Source: Brachionus rotundiformis (taxonomy: Eukaryota > Rotifera > Eurotatoria > Ploima > Brachionidae). Taken from it: 64,000 nucleotides of DNA. The stretch is taken from positions 1,024,265 through 1,088,264 of the forward strand of contig JAESIW010000129.1 of assembly GCA_016802295.1 (NCBI GenBank). Direction: 5' to 3'. Each line of letters opens with the position of its first letter. The stretch's first letter is position 1. Shown piece by piece: positions 49,301 to 57,615 of the stretch. The notes below the pieces were generated by a model, which was not told the DNA's origin, searched no databases, and saw nothing but the letters and a program-made list of their open reading frames with translations. A program made the position numbers and the translations under genes.

Positions 49301-51658
49301 GAATTAATTTTTAACTTTTGGAAAAAAAGTTATTTAATTTTTTTACACTTTGTTGTGTTCTTTTGTACTGAATTTCACAAAACTATTAATTATTATGCTT
49401 TTAGGAAATCTTTGAAACATTTTGCATTTTTTGCACCTAAACCCGAAAATTTAAGCCTTAATGCACGCATATATATTTATTTGACATGGGATTGATCTTG
49501 GCTTTTATTAGTAATAGTAGTTATGAGACTGCAGTATAGAAATATAAAATAACAGCTTCCGACATTCAGCTGTTTAAGAGCTGTGGCAGTCTTTCGTTTC
49601 TTTCTTTGTTCTATATCAGACACTTCTCTCTCGCTTTAAGGCCATTAACTGTCTCAGAGTTAGCAACACTTTTCAGTAAAGCGTTCCATTTTGAAACCAC
49701 TCTGTATTTAAGAAAGTTATATCTTGATGTAGCTTGTTTGTAAATTTCTTTCTCTAGTTTCATGTAATGCTTTCTCCTTAAGTTCAGATTAAAGCTTTTA
49801 GCCAGGTTTACACGTTTTATTAGGTTGATCTTCTCATGAGGGTTAACTAATTTGAACATTTGAATAAGATATCCTTTTTTGGTACTACTTTTCCTTCAAA
49901 CAATGAACTAGCTTCGTCCCTCTTCTTTGGACTCTTTCCATTAAGTTTATACTAGTTTTCGTTCAAGGGTTCTAAAAACTTACAGCGTATATTTATTATG
50001 CGTCCAAGTCCTATGTATAAAAGTCTAAAAATTTCTTTGTCCAAACATACAACATAAATACATGTGTTTTTTGAACTCATAATAAGTCTCTTTTAAATAA
50101 TTTTTATGTGTTGTAAAAGAAAACGCACAATAAAGTCATTTAAGAGGGGTTGTGTAATTCGATCATTTCAATTCAGAAAAACTTGAATAGCTATTTTACT
50201 AAAAGAGATAATTTAGTTCTATAAAATGCTCAATTAAAAGCAAATTTGCTTTATTCAGTAAAATAATTCTGCAAAATACTCTGCAATTTTATGCATTTTG
50301 CACGCCATTAAAAAGTATTCAAATCATTTGTGCACTTACTTTGCAGAGTTTTTGCAGACATATATTTTCGTATTAAGCAAAGTTGCTTAAACATTAAGCA
50401 GTTTACAGAATTAAATTATTCCTTATAGTAAAAAAGTTATTCAAATTTTTCTGAATTGAAAAGAACTTCACAGCCCCCATTTAAGATAAATTATGTGTCT
50501 TTGAGAAAATAGTTTATAGTACAAAAATTGGACTGACAGATTACTTTTATACGTTTTTTTACAGACATAAACGAATTCTTTCTTACCATGTAAAGAAGAT
50601 GTTTTGCTTTTGGTGAAGAAAAAATTTATTCAAATTGTTCAGAATAGAGTAATTGTATTGATTTTAAATTTGTGGATAGGGCTTTCTGGTAAAAGTCTTT
50701 GGTGCATTACTCATTTTCGGAAATTTCATCGCAGATTTTTTAATCTTTTAACATTCCAAAGTTTTATTTTTAAACTTTTGAAAAATGATTGTAATTTCTA
50801 AAAATGCAATGAAATTTAATTGCGCATCTAAAAATGTTTGAGCAAAATTGAGCGCTTGAAATTTGATCAAAAATTTTACTTTGCTAAATAAAATCTATAT
50901 TTATTTTAATCTCATAATTTTTATAAAACAAAATATTTTAAAATGAATCTAAATCATATATTTTGTGTTCCAAAGCAATCCAGTCAGCTATGTTCAAATG
51001 ATGTTCACCAATTTATATGAGGTAAACAACAAAAATCGTGTTCAGCCATGCAAAGAAAGTCTAAGAGACGAAAGTAGATATTTATTTTACGACCTGAAAC
51101 TGGCAGCTGAAGACTCAGATCATACTCAGCCAATGCTAGTCACAAGGCACAATGTGGCGCCGGGAACTGTCTTGGTAGGACAAGACTTTTATCATTCAAT
51201 TAAACAAAAATAATATTTTTCTTGTACAAATAGATGTACAAAAATTCCAAACTGTTATTCTGTGATCACATATTCAATGGATATGGTTACAGCCAACAAG
51301 ACTTTCTCAAACAGCTAAGTAAATCCAAAGAGGACGCCAAAAATGACAAATATTTGCCATATAACTTTCGTTTTAAGTAAATATAGAAAAGATAATTATT
51401 ATTTAGAAGTTTTATAACTATTAACCTATTCAAAGTCAAACTCAAGGAAAACAAGGCAAACGGACTGCATGGGGTGGTCAAATCGACGGAAACGAAGATG
51501 ATGTGATACCAAGTAAAAATCTATTCCGGTACCCTATTGAAGAAAAAAGAGTTCAAAGTGGCCAGATAATTTCCCAGATGCCATTAAGTGGAATCAATAG
51601 GAGAGAAAAAACTTGTATTAGTTTACCAAAGTTAAGCAAACCATCAGTCAAAGTTTAG
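40363..51658 (+). CDS. FAM194-domain protein, C3orf20/ERICH6-like
   Basis: Eleven exons in consistent phase: 40363-41282, 41335-41447, 43413-44070, 44192-44315, 44369-44497, 44547-44687, 47425-47872, 48219-48687, 50976-51174, 51234-51376, 51436-51658; 1,188 codons and a stop. The FAM194 domain covers exons 3-5, built of short motifs such as VYYKNGQLAIIV, VVYRNNGKPRFI and SENGGCLCNSNG. A Ser/Lys-rich linker lies in exon 7, and a cysteine pair (RCKKQIVPIITDVEFD) in exon 8. A conserved C-terminal domain (NPVSYVQMMFTNLY; VTRHNVAPGTVLMYKNSK) crosses exons 9-10. In vertebrates this family is expressed mainly in testis and its function is little known. An upstream noncoding exon is possible. Introns at 41448-43412, 44688-47424 and 48688-50975 are swollen by mobile elements. 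Confidence 0.75.
41770..43080 (-). mobile_element. Degenerate LINE fragment carrying a nested MITE
   Basis: Similar along several hundred bases to 12,110-12,560 and partly 3,480-3,810: shared strings around GAAGAGCTCTGTTTGGTATT, CAGGCTACC, TTTTCACACTGGTCT and TGTATACTCGG. Read on the minus strand it carries RT-type remnants. It lies in the 41448-43412 intron of the FAM194 gene, antisense, and is interrupted by the MITE at 42050-42393. Confidence 0.7.
42050..42393. mobile_element. Palindromic MITE, 344 bp, with 9-bp target duplication
   Basis: Terminal inverted repeats begin GGCATTGTGAAATTTGG and continue for about 75 bp with few mismatches. Flanks are GTTCTTTTG (42041-42049) and GCTCTTTTG (42394-42402), 8 of 9 identical. 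It splits the LINE copy precisely: the uninterrupted 12.2-kb copy has TGGTTCTTTTG at the equivalent spot. Long inverted repeats, no coding capacity and a 9-bp duplication fit a Mutator-type non-autonomous element. Confidence 0.85.
43080..43400 (-). repeat. Dispersed repeat with (AAT)n tract, copy 1
   Basis: (AATA)n-like tract at 43,086-43,115, followed by CAGCAAGCTTG and GCCATCTATGATAGATGCTG. This parallels 46,885-46,970, where a (TAA)n tract is followed by GCAAGTAGGCTTG and CGTCTATGGTAGCTGC. It is probably the 3' end of a retroelement on the minus strand with a trinucleotide tail. Confidence 0.4.
45151..45321. mobile_element. Small palindromic MITE, 171 bp
   Basis: Inverted repeats of about 45 bp, CGCTCAATATTGCTCAAACA and onward into GATGCGCAATTAAATTTC, meet their complement at 45277-45321. 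The interior reappears inverted at 50,720-50,854, with the right arm and its flank (GCTTGAAATTTGATCAAAAA) shared. No clear target duplication. It lies in the FAM194 gene intron 44688-47424. Confidence 0.75.
46880..47170 (-). repeat. Dispersed repeat with (TAA)n tract, copy 2
   Basis: Partner of 43080-43400: (TAATAA)n at about 46,882-46,900, then a related 60-80 bp segment rich in G and C. The remainder diverges. It is intronic in the FAM194 gene. Confidence 0.35.
49133..49384. mobile_element. Palindromic MITE, 252 bp, with 9-bp target duplication
   Basis: The ends read GGCTTTGTGAAATTCAG and AGTTTTGTGAAATTCAG (inverted), continuing as ACAAAAGAACA and further. Flanks TTTAATTAT (49124-49132) and ATTAATTAT (49385-49393) match at 8 of 9 bases. 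The arms extend about 80 bp. Same end type as the elements at 42050 and 50146, different interior. It lies in the 48688-50975 intron. Confidence 0.8.
49611..49990 (-). mobile_element. LINE reverse-transcriptase C-terminal fragment
   Basis: The minus strand reads, after one frame slip, GYLIQMFKLVNPHEKINL, then SRYNFLKYRVVSKWNALLKS. This corresponds to the RGD-LIQ-FK and NF..R.V..WN.LP blocks of LINE RTs, from a family other than that at 7050. It is intronic in the FAM194 gene. Confidence 0.75.
50146..50477. mobile_element. Palindromic MITE, 332 bp, with perfect 9-bp target duplication
   Basis: The ends are GGGGTTGTG and CACAGCCCC. The arms pair for about 55 bp (CAATTCAGAAAAACTTGAAT against its complement near 50,430-50,460). 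Flanking copies of CATTTAAGA at 50137-50145 and 50478-50486 are identical. Nine-base duplications point to a Mutator-like source. Confidence 0.88.
50720..50854. mobile_element. Partial copy of the 45151 MITE
   Basis: Shares with 45151-45321 the right arm (GAAATTTAATTGCGCATC and onward), the downstream flank, and an interior in inverted orientation. The left arm is missing. Confidence 0.7.
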
Positions 51659-51823
51659 AAAATCTTTTTAGATGTAAAATATTGAAAGATTAATTTTAAA
51701 TAATAAATTTTTTATTTTTTATTAGATAAATTTTTTATTTTAAAAAATAAATATACTGTGTAAATTAAAATAAAATTTATATTGTTTTTTTCAATCATTT
51801 TAAAATTTAAAAAAATACACTAT

Positions 51824-52114
51824 CTACGAACAGTTAAAGAAATTATTTGAATTGTTAAAAATATTATTAAGAATAAATGAAGAAATCTCAAATAATTTTG
51901 TCGGCGTAAAAATATCATCATCAAATGTAATTTGATTAGTACTAATTGAAGAAGTGGCTGTATTGAAAAATGAAAAATTAGATGAAACATTTTCATTTGG
52001 CTCGCTAGTAGTTTCTCTTTGTAATGTTTGGTAAGCTGTACCAGCTACATTCTTAACTATTGAAAAAATCACTATCAATATTATCATTTGTTTGCTAAAA
52101 TACCAAAATTTCAT
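51824..52114 (-). CDS. Possible 96-aa small secreted protein
   Basis: ATG at 52114-52112, stop at 51826-51824. An N-terminal hydrophobic segment (MIILIVIFSIVKNVAG) looks like a signal peptide or anchor. A Ser/Thr/Asn-rich middle with potential N-glycosylation sites (NVS, NFS) and a hydrophobic/Asn-rich end follow. No cysteine except near the C-terminus. It is convergent with the FAM194 gene, about 165 bp away. No family recognised. Confidence 0.4.
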   Translation of the reverse strand: MKFWYFSKQMIILIVIFSIVKNVAGTAYQTLQRETTSEPNENVSSNFSFFNTATSSISTNQITFDDDIFTPTKLFEISSFILNNIFNNSNNFFNCS

Positions 52115-52937
52115 TTTTACCAAATTATGCCTGTCTATTTTTTTAAAATTAATATTTAATTTATTTTTATTTTCCTTTAATTATAAAATTTAGTTTATAA
52201 ACATAAAGTAATTACTAATTAATTATTAATAAATTATTGTTTTAATAATTACTTTAAGTCTTTTAGGGTCTAGTAAATATCTAAACAATACCGCGAGTAT
52301 CACAGCAGAATGTGAACATCTCTGGTCACACAAAAAAAATTTTCACCAAATTTTAGATTCAAAAAATAAAATTTAAATAATTTAAAAAACCCAAAAACCA
52401 ATAAAAATAATTTATAATGCCTAGATTGACTTTAATTCTTATTTCGATTAAGCTAAAAATTAAAATTTAGATTGCATAATTTTATTCAAGTTAAAAAAAA
52501 TATCTTATTTATTTATCTATTTTGGTCAACAAATATGTGACTAAAATACGAGATGATGAGATTATTTTGGACAGATATTTAATGTTACATTTTCTTTCGC
52601 CAATAATTGCTGATATATTCCATTTGACCCACATTATTTTCTACAATTATTTCGAAGCGGATTATATAAGAAAATAATTGAAATAATTAAAAACAAGTTA
52701 TTTTCGAAATGTCTACTAAAAGCTAATAAAATCGAAGAAGCCAATCTCCTGATTGGCATCCTGATCCTATCTTTATTTTTAATTTAATTTAAATAATTTT
52801 TATGTAAATTTTTCAAAAAATTTTTCTTCAACTAATTAATAAGATTGATTTTAAAATTTTAAAAATTAATTGCCTCATTTTTTATCAAGTTTTTTAAAAC
52901 TATTTATTTAAAAAATATTTGGAGAAAAGAGTTTATT

Positions 52938-53110
52938 TGGTATTTAAAATTTAAAAATACCAAAGCAAAGTTGAGAAGGAGCATAACATAATTTCTATTT
53001 TTTTTATTTCTGATTTTTATTTTAATTTCATGTGAAGCTACAGAGGATGTACCAGAACTTGAGCATTGGTAGTTTTGATATTTTGTTTTTGCACTAAAAT
53101 TCACAATGCC
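52938..53110. mobile_element. Decayed MITE of the 42050 family
   Basis: The right arm ends TTTTGATATTTTGTTTTTGC and ATTCACAATGCC, the inverse of the GGCATTGTG family end. The left arm (ATACCAAAGCAAAGTTGAGAAGGAGC) is recognisable but its terminus is eroded. Confidence 0.6.
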
Positions 53111-53604
53111 AATTTTTAGCTTTTATACTTCTTTGTAGGGTTCAGGAGGAGCAGTCTACTAATTTTGAGACACTGAGACATCTATTACTAATTTGACTTA
53201 ATCGTCAGGAGACCGCTCTGTAAGGTTTAGGCAAATAACTATTAAGAAAAGTAAGCTAAGTAAAATTGAAGCCAATACTTGCCATAACACTCTACAGATG
53301 TGATAAGTTTCATAGAGTTCCCTTTTCCTATTCCTTTTCTATTTAGAAAGTTAAAAGGAGGACTCCGTATTTGAATTAACAGTCAGGCAGCTAGGACGAA
53401 AAGTACAAAATAACTAAAAGTGGTCCTGTTTGGGACCTAGTCAGTTAGCATTAAATTATATATAAACAAGCATTATTTAATTTAAACCATAACAATGAGA
53501 AAATTTTTTTTGCATTATAAAACCAGTAAATGAACATAAAATTTTTATCAAAGTTACATTAATTAAAACCATTTACTGAAAAATTTGAAATATAAACATT
53601 AAAA

Positions 53605-53646
53605 TTGGCTGGATTTTGTGTTGTAGTTATTGAGAGAACTACGAAA
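53605..53646 (+). repeat. Dispersed 40-bp core repeat, copy 3
   Basis: TTGGCTGGATTTTG followed by TGTTGTAGTTATTGAGAGAA and CTAC, near-identical to 28494-28541 and to the reverse of 24386-24432. Confidence 0.5.
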
Positions 53647-54764
53647 CTTGAGCTAATCTTTTGATTTTTTAGTTTTTTTAATTTTATTAATTTTTTTTAA
53701 TTAATGTACTGGAGCAATTATTTTTTTGCTCGATTGTACGATATAATAAATTTAATAATTGAATCGAATACAGTTATTAATTTATTTTTATTGTAAATAA
53801 TCTTGAATAGATATTTAAATAATTAATTGATTAAAGCAATTATAACAATTTTGATTTAGATTATTTTATTTATTTTTTTTCGGTTTTATTTTGAAATAAA
53901 GTTAAATAAATTATTTGACAATATTTCTAAATAGTTGCCTAGGCTCTAAGAAATTATATAATATTTTCAATGATAGATTTCCGACTAACTGAGATAATTA
54001 TTTTTTAGATTAGGAATTTATTTTATCAAAAATTAAAATAGAAACTTTAATTGTAAAAAAGATTATTTATAAAAATTATTTAATAAATTTCGTAAAATCA
54101 TTTTTTGGTTTGTATTCAATGTGATTTTGATCTTTAAGAATTAAGAAGAATAATAATTTGAAATTTGAATATAAACCTAATAAGTTGAAATTATTAATAA
54201 TTCTTTTAATTCCTTCTTTTGTTCATAAAATTTTTTATAATCATTAAATAATATATTTCATTTCTATATTCAAATTCGGAAATGAATAAAAAGATTTATT
54301 CTATGAAAAATAATAGACTGTTGTCATGTAAACTTGGCAACAACAAGATTGGTCAGACAGATCGGAGATCTACCTACTAGCAGGCACTTCAACTACAACT
54401 AATCATGGATAATTATCAATCCAGATTCTGTTATTTTTCCACAAAAGCCTTAACTGTACCAAAATTTTAATTTGCATATTTTATTAAATTTTAATTATAC
54501 AAATATAACAATATAAAAACAAAATATTATATTTATAATAGACAGTAAAATGACCATATATATATTTATTTCTTGATTGAATTTTTTTAACAGGAATCTT
54601 CTGGTTCCCAAGCAACTAATAAACTAAGGACAAATTTTGTGTCTTTGTTTTAATTTAAAAAATATTTTATAAATTTAACTTGAGTACTTGGCCTGTGAAG
54701 TGAAAATTTAAAATTCAAAAATTTCTACAAAATTTTTTCTTGCCAATCAAGTAGAATATTTAAA

Positions 54765-54770
54765 TTTCAG
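54765..54770 (+). promoter_or_regulatory. Acceptor-like site just before the POLR3F start
   Basis: TTTCAG ends 11 bases before the POLR3F ATG. Similar AGs precede the TEX9 ATG (55811-55812, 18 bases away) and the Nup85 ATG (21710-21711, 8 bases away). They could be acceptors for 5'-UTR introns or for spliced-leader trans-splicing. Confidence 0.35.
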
Positions 54771-54781
54771 GTAACTCAGGT

Positions 54782-55717
54782 ATGGACGATAGCAGTGATA
54801 CGGCAGATCCAATAAATGCCGAACAGCGCATCTTGGAACTTTGCTCCCAGAACCCGGACGGAATCAGCGATTCAATGCTCCAGCAGGAAATCCCACAAGT
54901 AAGCGCCCAGCAGAGACTGGCAGCCCTAAACCGGCTCTTGTCTCTGGGCCGCTTGGACCTTCTCAAAAGCCCCCAACTGGGCATTGTCTACCGGCTCAAG
55001 GACAAACTAGCACTCAATTCCGGTCTTTCCACATCAGGTGACATTGACGAAAAGCTGGTCTTTGCTGTAATAAAGGAATCTGGCAACAAGGGCATTTGGA
55101 TCAGGGACATATCCACAAAGACAAATGTAAAATCGACCGCACTGAACAAGACCCTTAAGAGCTTAGAGTCCAAAAAGCTCATTAAGTCGGTCCAGTCGGT
55201 GAATGCTAACAAAAAAAAGGTCTACATGCTGTACGACCTGGAGCCAGATCGTTCTGTCACAGGCGGCGCATGGTACTCGGGCAAAGAGTTCGAGAGCGAA
55301 TTTGTCGAAATTCTGAACGAGCAGTGCTACCACTTTTTGGTACAGCGCAAGGAACAGATAGACGAGAAATTCGCTCACGACCCAGTCATGCGCCGCGCCT
55401 CTAGCTTCGTATCTTCCAAGGAAATAAGGGACTACATAAAAAACTTGGGCATATCGAGAGTAGAGCTGAGCACAGAGGACATTGAGACCATTTTGAACAC
55501 GCTTGTATTTGATGGAAAGTGCGAAAGAACCGTGACCACCAAGCAAAATGAGCAGATGGGACTGTACCGTGCCACCAATTATGTCATCGAGCCCAAGCAA
55601 GGCTCGTCTCTGGTCCGCGTGCCATGCGGCATATGTCCCCTGATTGACAACTGTCACATAGACTCCATCATTAATCCAAAACAATGTGTCTACATGAAAG
55701 AATGGCTTGATTTTTAA
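54782..55717 (+). CDS. POLR3F: RNA polymerase III subunit RPC6 (RPC39)
   Basis: A single exon of 311 codons. RPC6 belongs to the RPC3-RPC6-RPC7 heterotrimer that helps Pol III open promoters and recruit TFIIIB. Tandem winged-helix regions occupy about residues 10-80 and 85-155. The family signature follows: KKVYMLYDLEPDRS, VTGGAWYSGKEFESEFVEIL, and ISRVELSTEDIETILNTL. The C-terminus has four Cys (282, 285, 291, 302) matching the known Fe-S cluster site, and ends in EWLDF like its orthologues (human about 316 aa). Codon use is less AT-rich than its surroundings. The ATG follows an acceptor-like TTTCAG at 54765-54770. Confidence 0.95.
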   Translation: MDDSSDTADPINAEQRILELCSQNPDGISDSMLQQEIPQVSAQQRLAALNRLLSLGRLDLLKSPQLGIVYRLKDKLALNSGLSTSGDIDEKLVFAVIKESGNKGIWIRDISTKTNVKSTALNKTLKSLESKKLIKSVQSVNANKKKVYMLYDLEPDRSVTGGAWYSGKEFESEFVEILNEQCYHFLVQRKEQIDEKFAHDPVMRRASSFVSSKEIRDYIKNLGISRVELSTEDIETILNTLVFDGKCERTVTTKQNEQMGLYRATNYVIEPKQGSSLVRVPCGICPLIDNCHIDSIINPKQCVYMKEWLDF

Positions 55718-55830
55718 TAAAAATTATTAAATTAATTAAACTTTTTTTTTCTAATTTTTCTAATTAATTAATTGGAATAAAGTTTCTTGTCTTTAGATTT
55801 TTTGTTATTTAGAATTAAAAAGTGAGAAAT

Positions 55831-57027
55831 ATGTCAAAGCGTTTGGCAAACAAGGCACCAAGTTCGAGCTATTTGCAGCGCAGAGGGGCCAGTGGTCAAG
55901 AGGAGAGCAAAAAAGATGACCTGTTGAGCAAAGAAGAGGAGTACAAGCGTCTGAATGACGAGTTGGAAAAAAAGACGGCCCATTTGGTCTATGAAGCCGA
56001 GCAGGTTCTCAGAGAGAACGAAAAATTGCTGAATGACTCGGACTTTTACCACAAAATAGACACAGAGCCGGTGTATGGCTTTTTCAGCGAGGAGAAGAAG
56101 GTGAGCGAACCGGTCGAGCAGTCGGTCGACTACGAGCAAGCTGCCAGTGAGCTGGTGATGCCCAAAGCTGCCAATGACATGAGCAATGAGGCCCAGGTTA
56201 GGTTTTTGAAGGCCAAACTGAAGGTTTTGCAGGAAGAAGTGGACAGATATGGTGCCGATGCGGCAAAAAAAGACGAGGATAACTTTAAACTAGCCCAGCG
56301 GTGCAAGGAACTCGAGGAGGAAAGGGTCAAGCAACTGCGCATATCCAACTCGCATCAAACTCAAATGGAAAAGTTCAAAAAGCTTAATGAAGACGCCCAG
56401 CAGAAGATTGGCCAATTGGAAACACAGACCAAATTGATCAAGAACGAGAACGAACAGCTGAAAAGAGACTCGAAGAAAGGCGGTCAAGACATGCAGCAGC
56501 TTGAGCTCAGGCTCAACCGATCATTAGAGGAAATCGAAAAGCTCAAGCTTGAGCTTAACAAGCAGATGAGTGCCAAGAAAAATTTGAATGAACAAGACAA
56601 AGCTAAGATAGACGCACTTCAGACAGAAAATAAAAAGCTTAATAAACAAAAACTTGAGCTTATCCAAGCTTTTAAGAGACAAATGAAATTGATAGACAAT
56701 CTAAAGAAGCAGAAAATGCATTTGGAAGCTTCTAGGTTGTTGCAGTTCAGCGAGCAAGAGTTTATAAATGCGTTGGAGTGGAGCCCCAACGGACCAGAGT
56801 ATGTGCCAGATACCAGGACCGATTCTCGGCCTCCCAGTGGGCTCAATCGGCCCTCAATCAATAAAAATAAAAATGCAAATAAAAAGATTCCAAATAAAAA
56901 TGTACAAAATTCGCGCTCAAATTCGATGACCAATTTGAGCCAGACTGGTTCGAATAACAATGCTGAGGATGAAACGTTGGCTAATTTGGAAAATTTGGAT
57001 TTCGGATCTGACTCCGATTTTAATTGA
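55831..57027 (+). CDS. TEX9: Testis-expressed protein 9 homologue
   Basis: A single exon of 398 codons. N-terminal EEEYKRLNDELEKKTAHLV is the diagnostic TEX9 motif. It is followed by a long coiled coil (about residues 125-295) with NEAQVRFLKAKLKVLQEEVD and LNRSLEEIEKLKLELNK, and the conserved RQMKLIDNLKKQKMHLEASR with ALEW near residue 315. The tail is Asn/Ser-rich. TEX9 is a coiled-coil protein linked in vertebrates to centriolar satellites, cilia and testis; its molecular role is not settled. It starts 113 bp after the POLR3F stop on the same strand; an AG at 55811-55812 precedes the ATG. This ATG was chosen because an AAAT context follows a purine-rich run and no earlier in-frame ATG exists. 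Confidence 0.9.
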   Translation: MSKRLANKAPSSSYLQRRGASGQEESKKDDLLSKEEEYKRLNDELEKKTAHLVYEAEQVLRENEKLLNDSDFYHKIDTEPVYGFFSEEKKVSEPVEQSVDYEQAASELVMPKAANDMSNEAQVRFLKAKLKVLQEEVDRYGADAAKKDEDNFKLAQRCKELEEERVKQLRISNSHQTQMEKFKKLNEDAQQKIGQLETQTKLIKNENEQLKRDSKKGGQDMQQLELRLNRSLEEIEKLKLELNKQMSAKKNLNEQDKAKIDALQTENKKLNKQKLELIQAFKRQMKLIDNLKKQKMHLEASRLLQFSEQEFINALEWSPNGPEYVPDTRTDSRPPSGLNRPSINKNKNANKKIPNKNVQNSRSNSMTNLSQTGSNNNAEDETLANLENLDFGSDSDFN

Positions 57028-57615
57028 ACTTTTTTTAGTCTATTTTTTTTACCTGTCCTTTTTATTTAAACTAATTAAATAGTTAATAATTTAATCCTTT
57101 TTTTGTATTACTAATCAATTTTTAATAAATAAAATTTGAGTTCCATTATCAGGTCTCTAAGCATGCTAAATCTGTAAATGAGGTAGATAGGTTAATTTTT
57201 TTTTTATATTTTATTTTATTAAACAATTACACTACACAATTAATAACATAAATTAAGCCCTGAGTTGTAAAGATGGTGTTTGCGTAGCCACACAACGACT
57301 ACTTGTAGCTACCTGGTGCCGATTTCTAATCATTCAAGACACTTTTGAGAAAATTCCTACATCATTAGATATTAATTAGAATTCGAAGAGCTTGTTTATT
57401 TAATCTTGATTGAATCAAATATTATGTATTTGTTTCATTCGAGAAATTTAGTTTTGAATTAATAATCTTTTGCTATTAAGATAATATTAAGATCTGGTAA
57501 GTTATAAGAAGAAAATATCTTAAAAGTCTTAATATAAAATAAAATAAGAAGAAAATAAAATTTTTAATGGAATTTTTATTTCAATGTGTTTTTTTAATAA
57601 AATTACTTAAAATAT
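57028..57615. other. Intergenic region, AT-rich
   Basis: A short less AT-rich block at about 57,250-57,330 (TTTGCGTAGCCACACAACG and onward) has no frame. The rest is AT-rich with nothing assignable. Confidence 0.4.

Larger units (their letters stand above)
52115..54781. other. Intergenic region with repeat debris
   Basis: Contains a MITE relic (52938-53110), the third copy of the dispersed core repeat (53605-53645), and a less AT-rich block at about 53,130-53,440 with no frame I can assign. A short possible coding stretch near 52,520-52,670 is not supported by anything else. Confidence 0.45.

Noticed and set aside
50604..50801. Plus-strand 65-codon frame
   Set aside because: Runs through MITE sequence and AT-rich DNA; the composition is hydrophobic low-complexity.
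52520..52670. Plus-strand stretch reading VTKIRDDEIILDRYLMLHFL
   Set aside because: No start codon or splice context that joins it to anything; about 50 codons in AT-rich DNA could be chance.
55163..55684. 173-codon minus-strand frame opposite POLR3F
   Set aside because: Shadow of a strongly supported gene.
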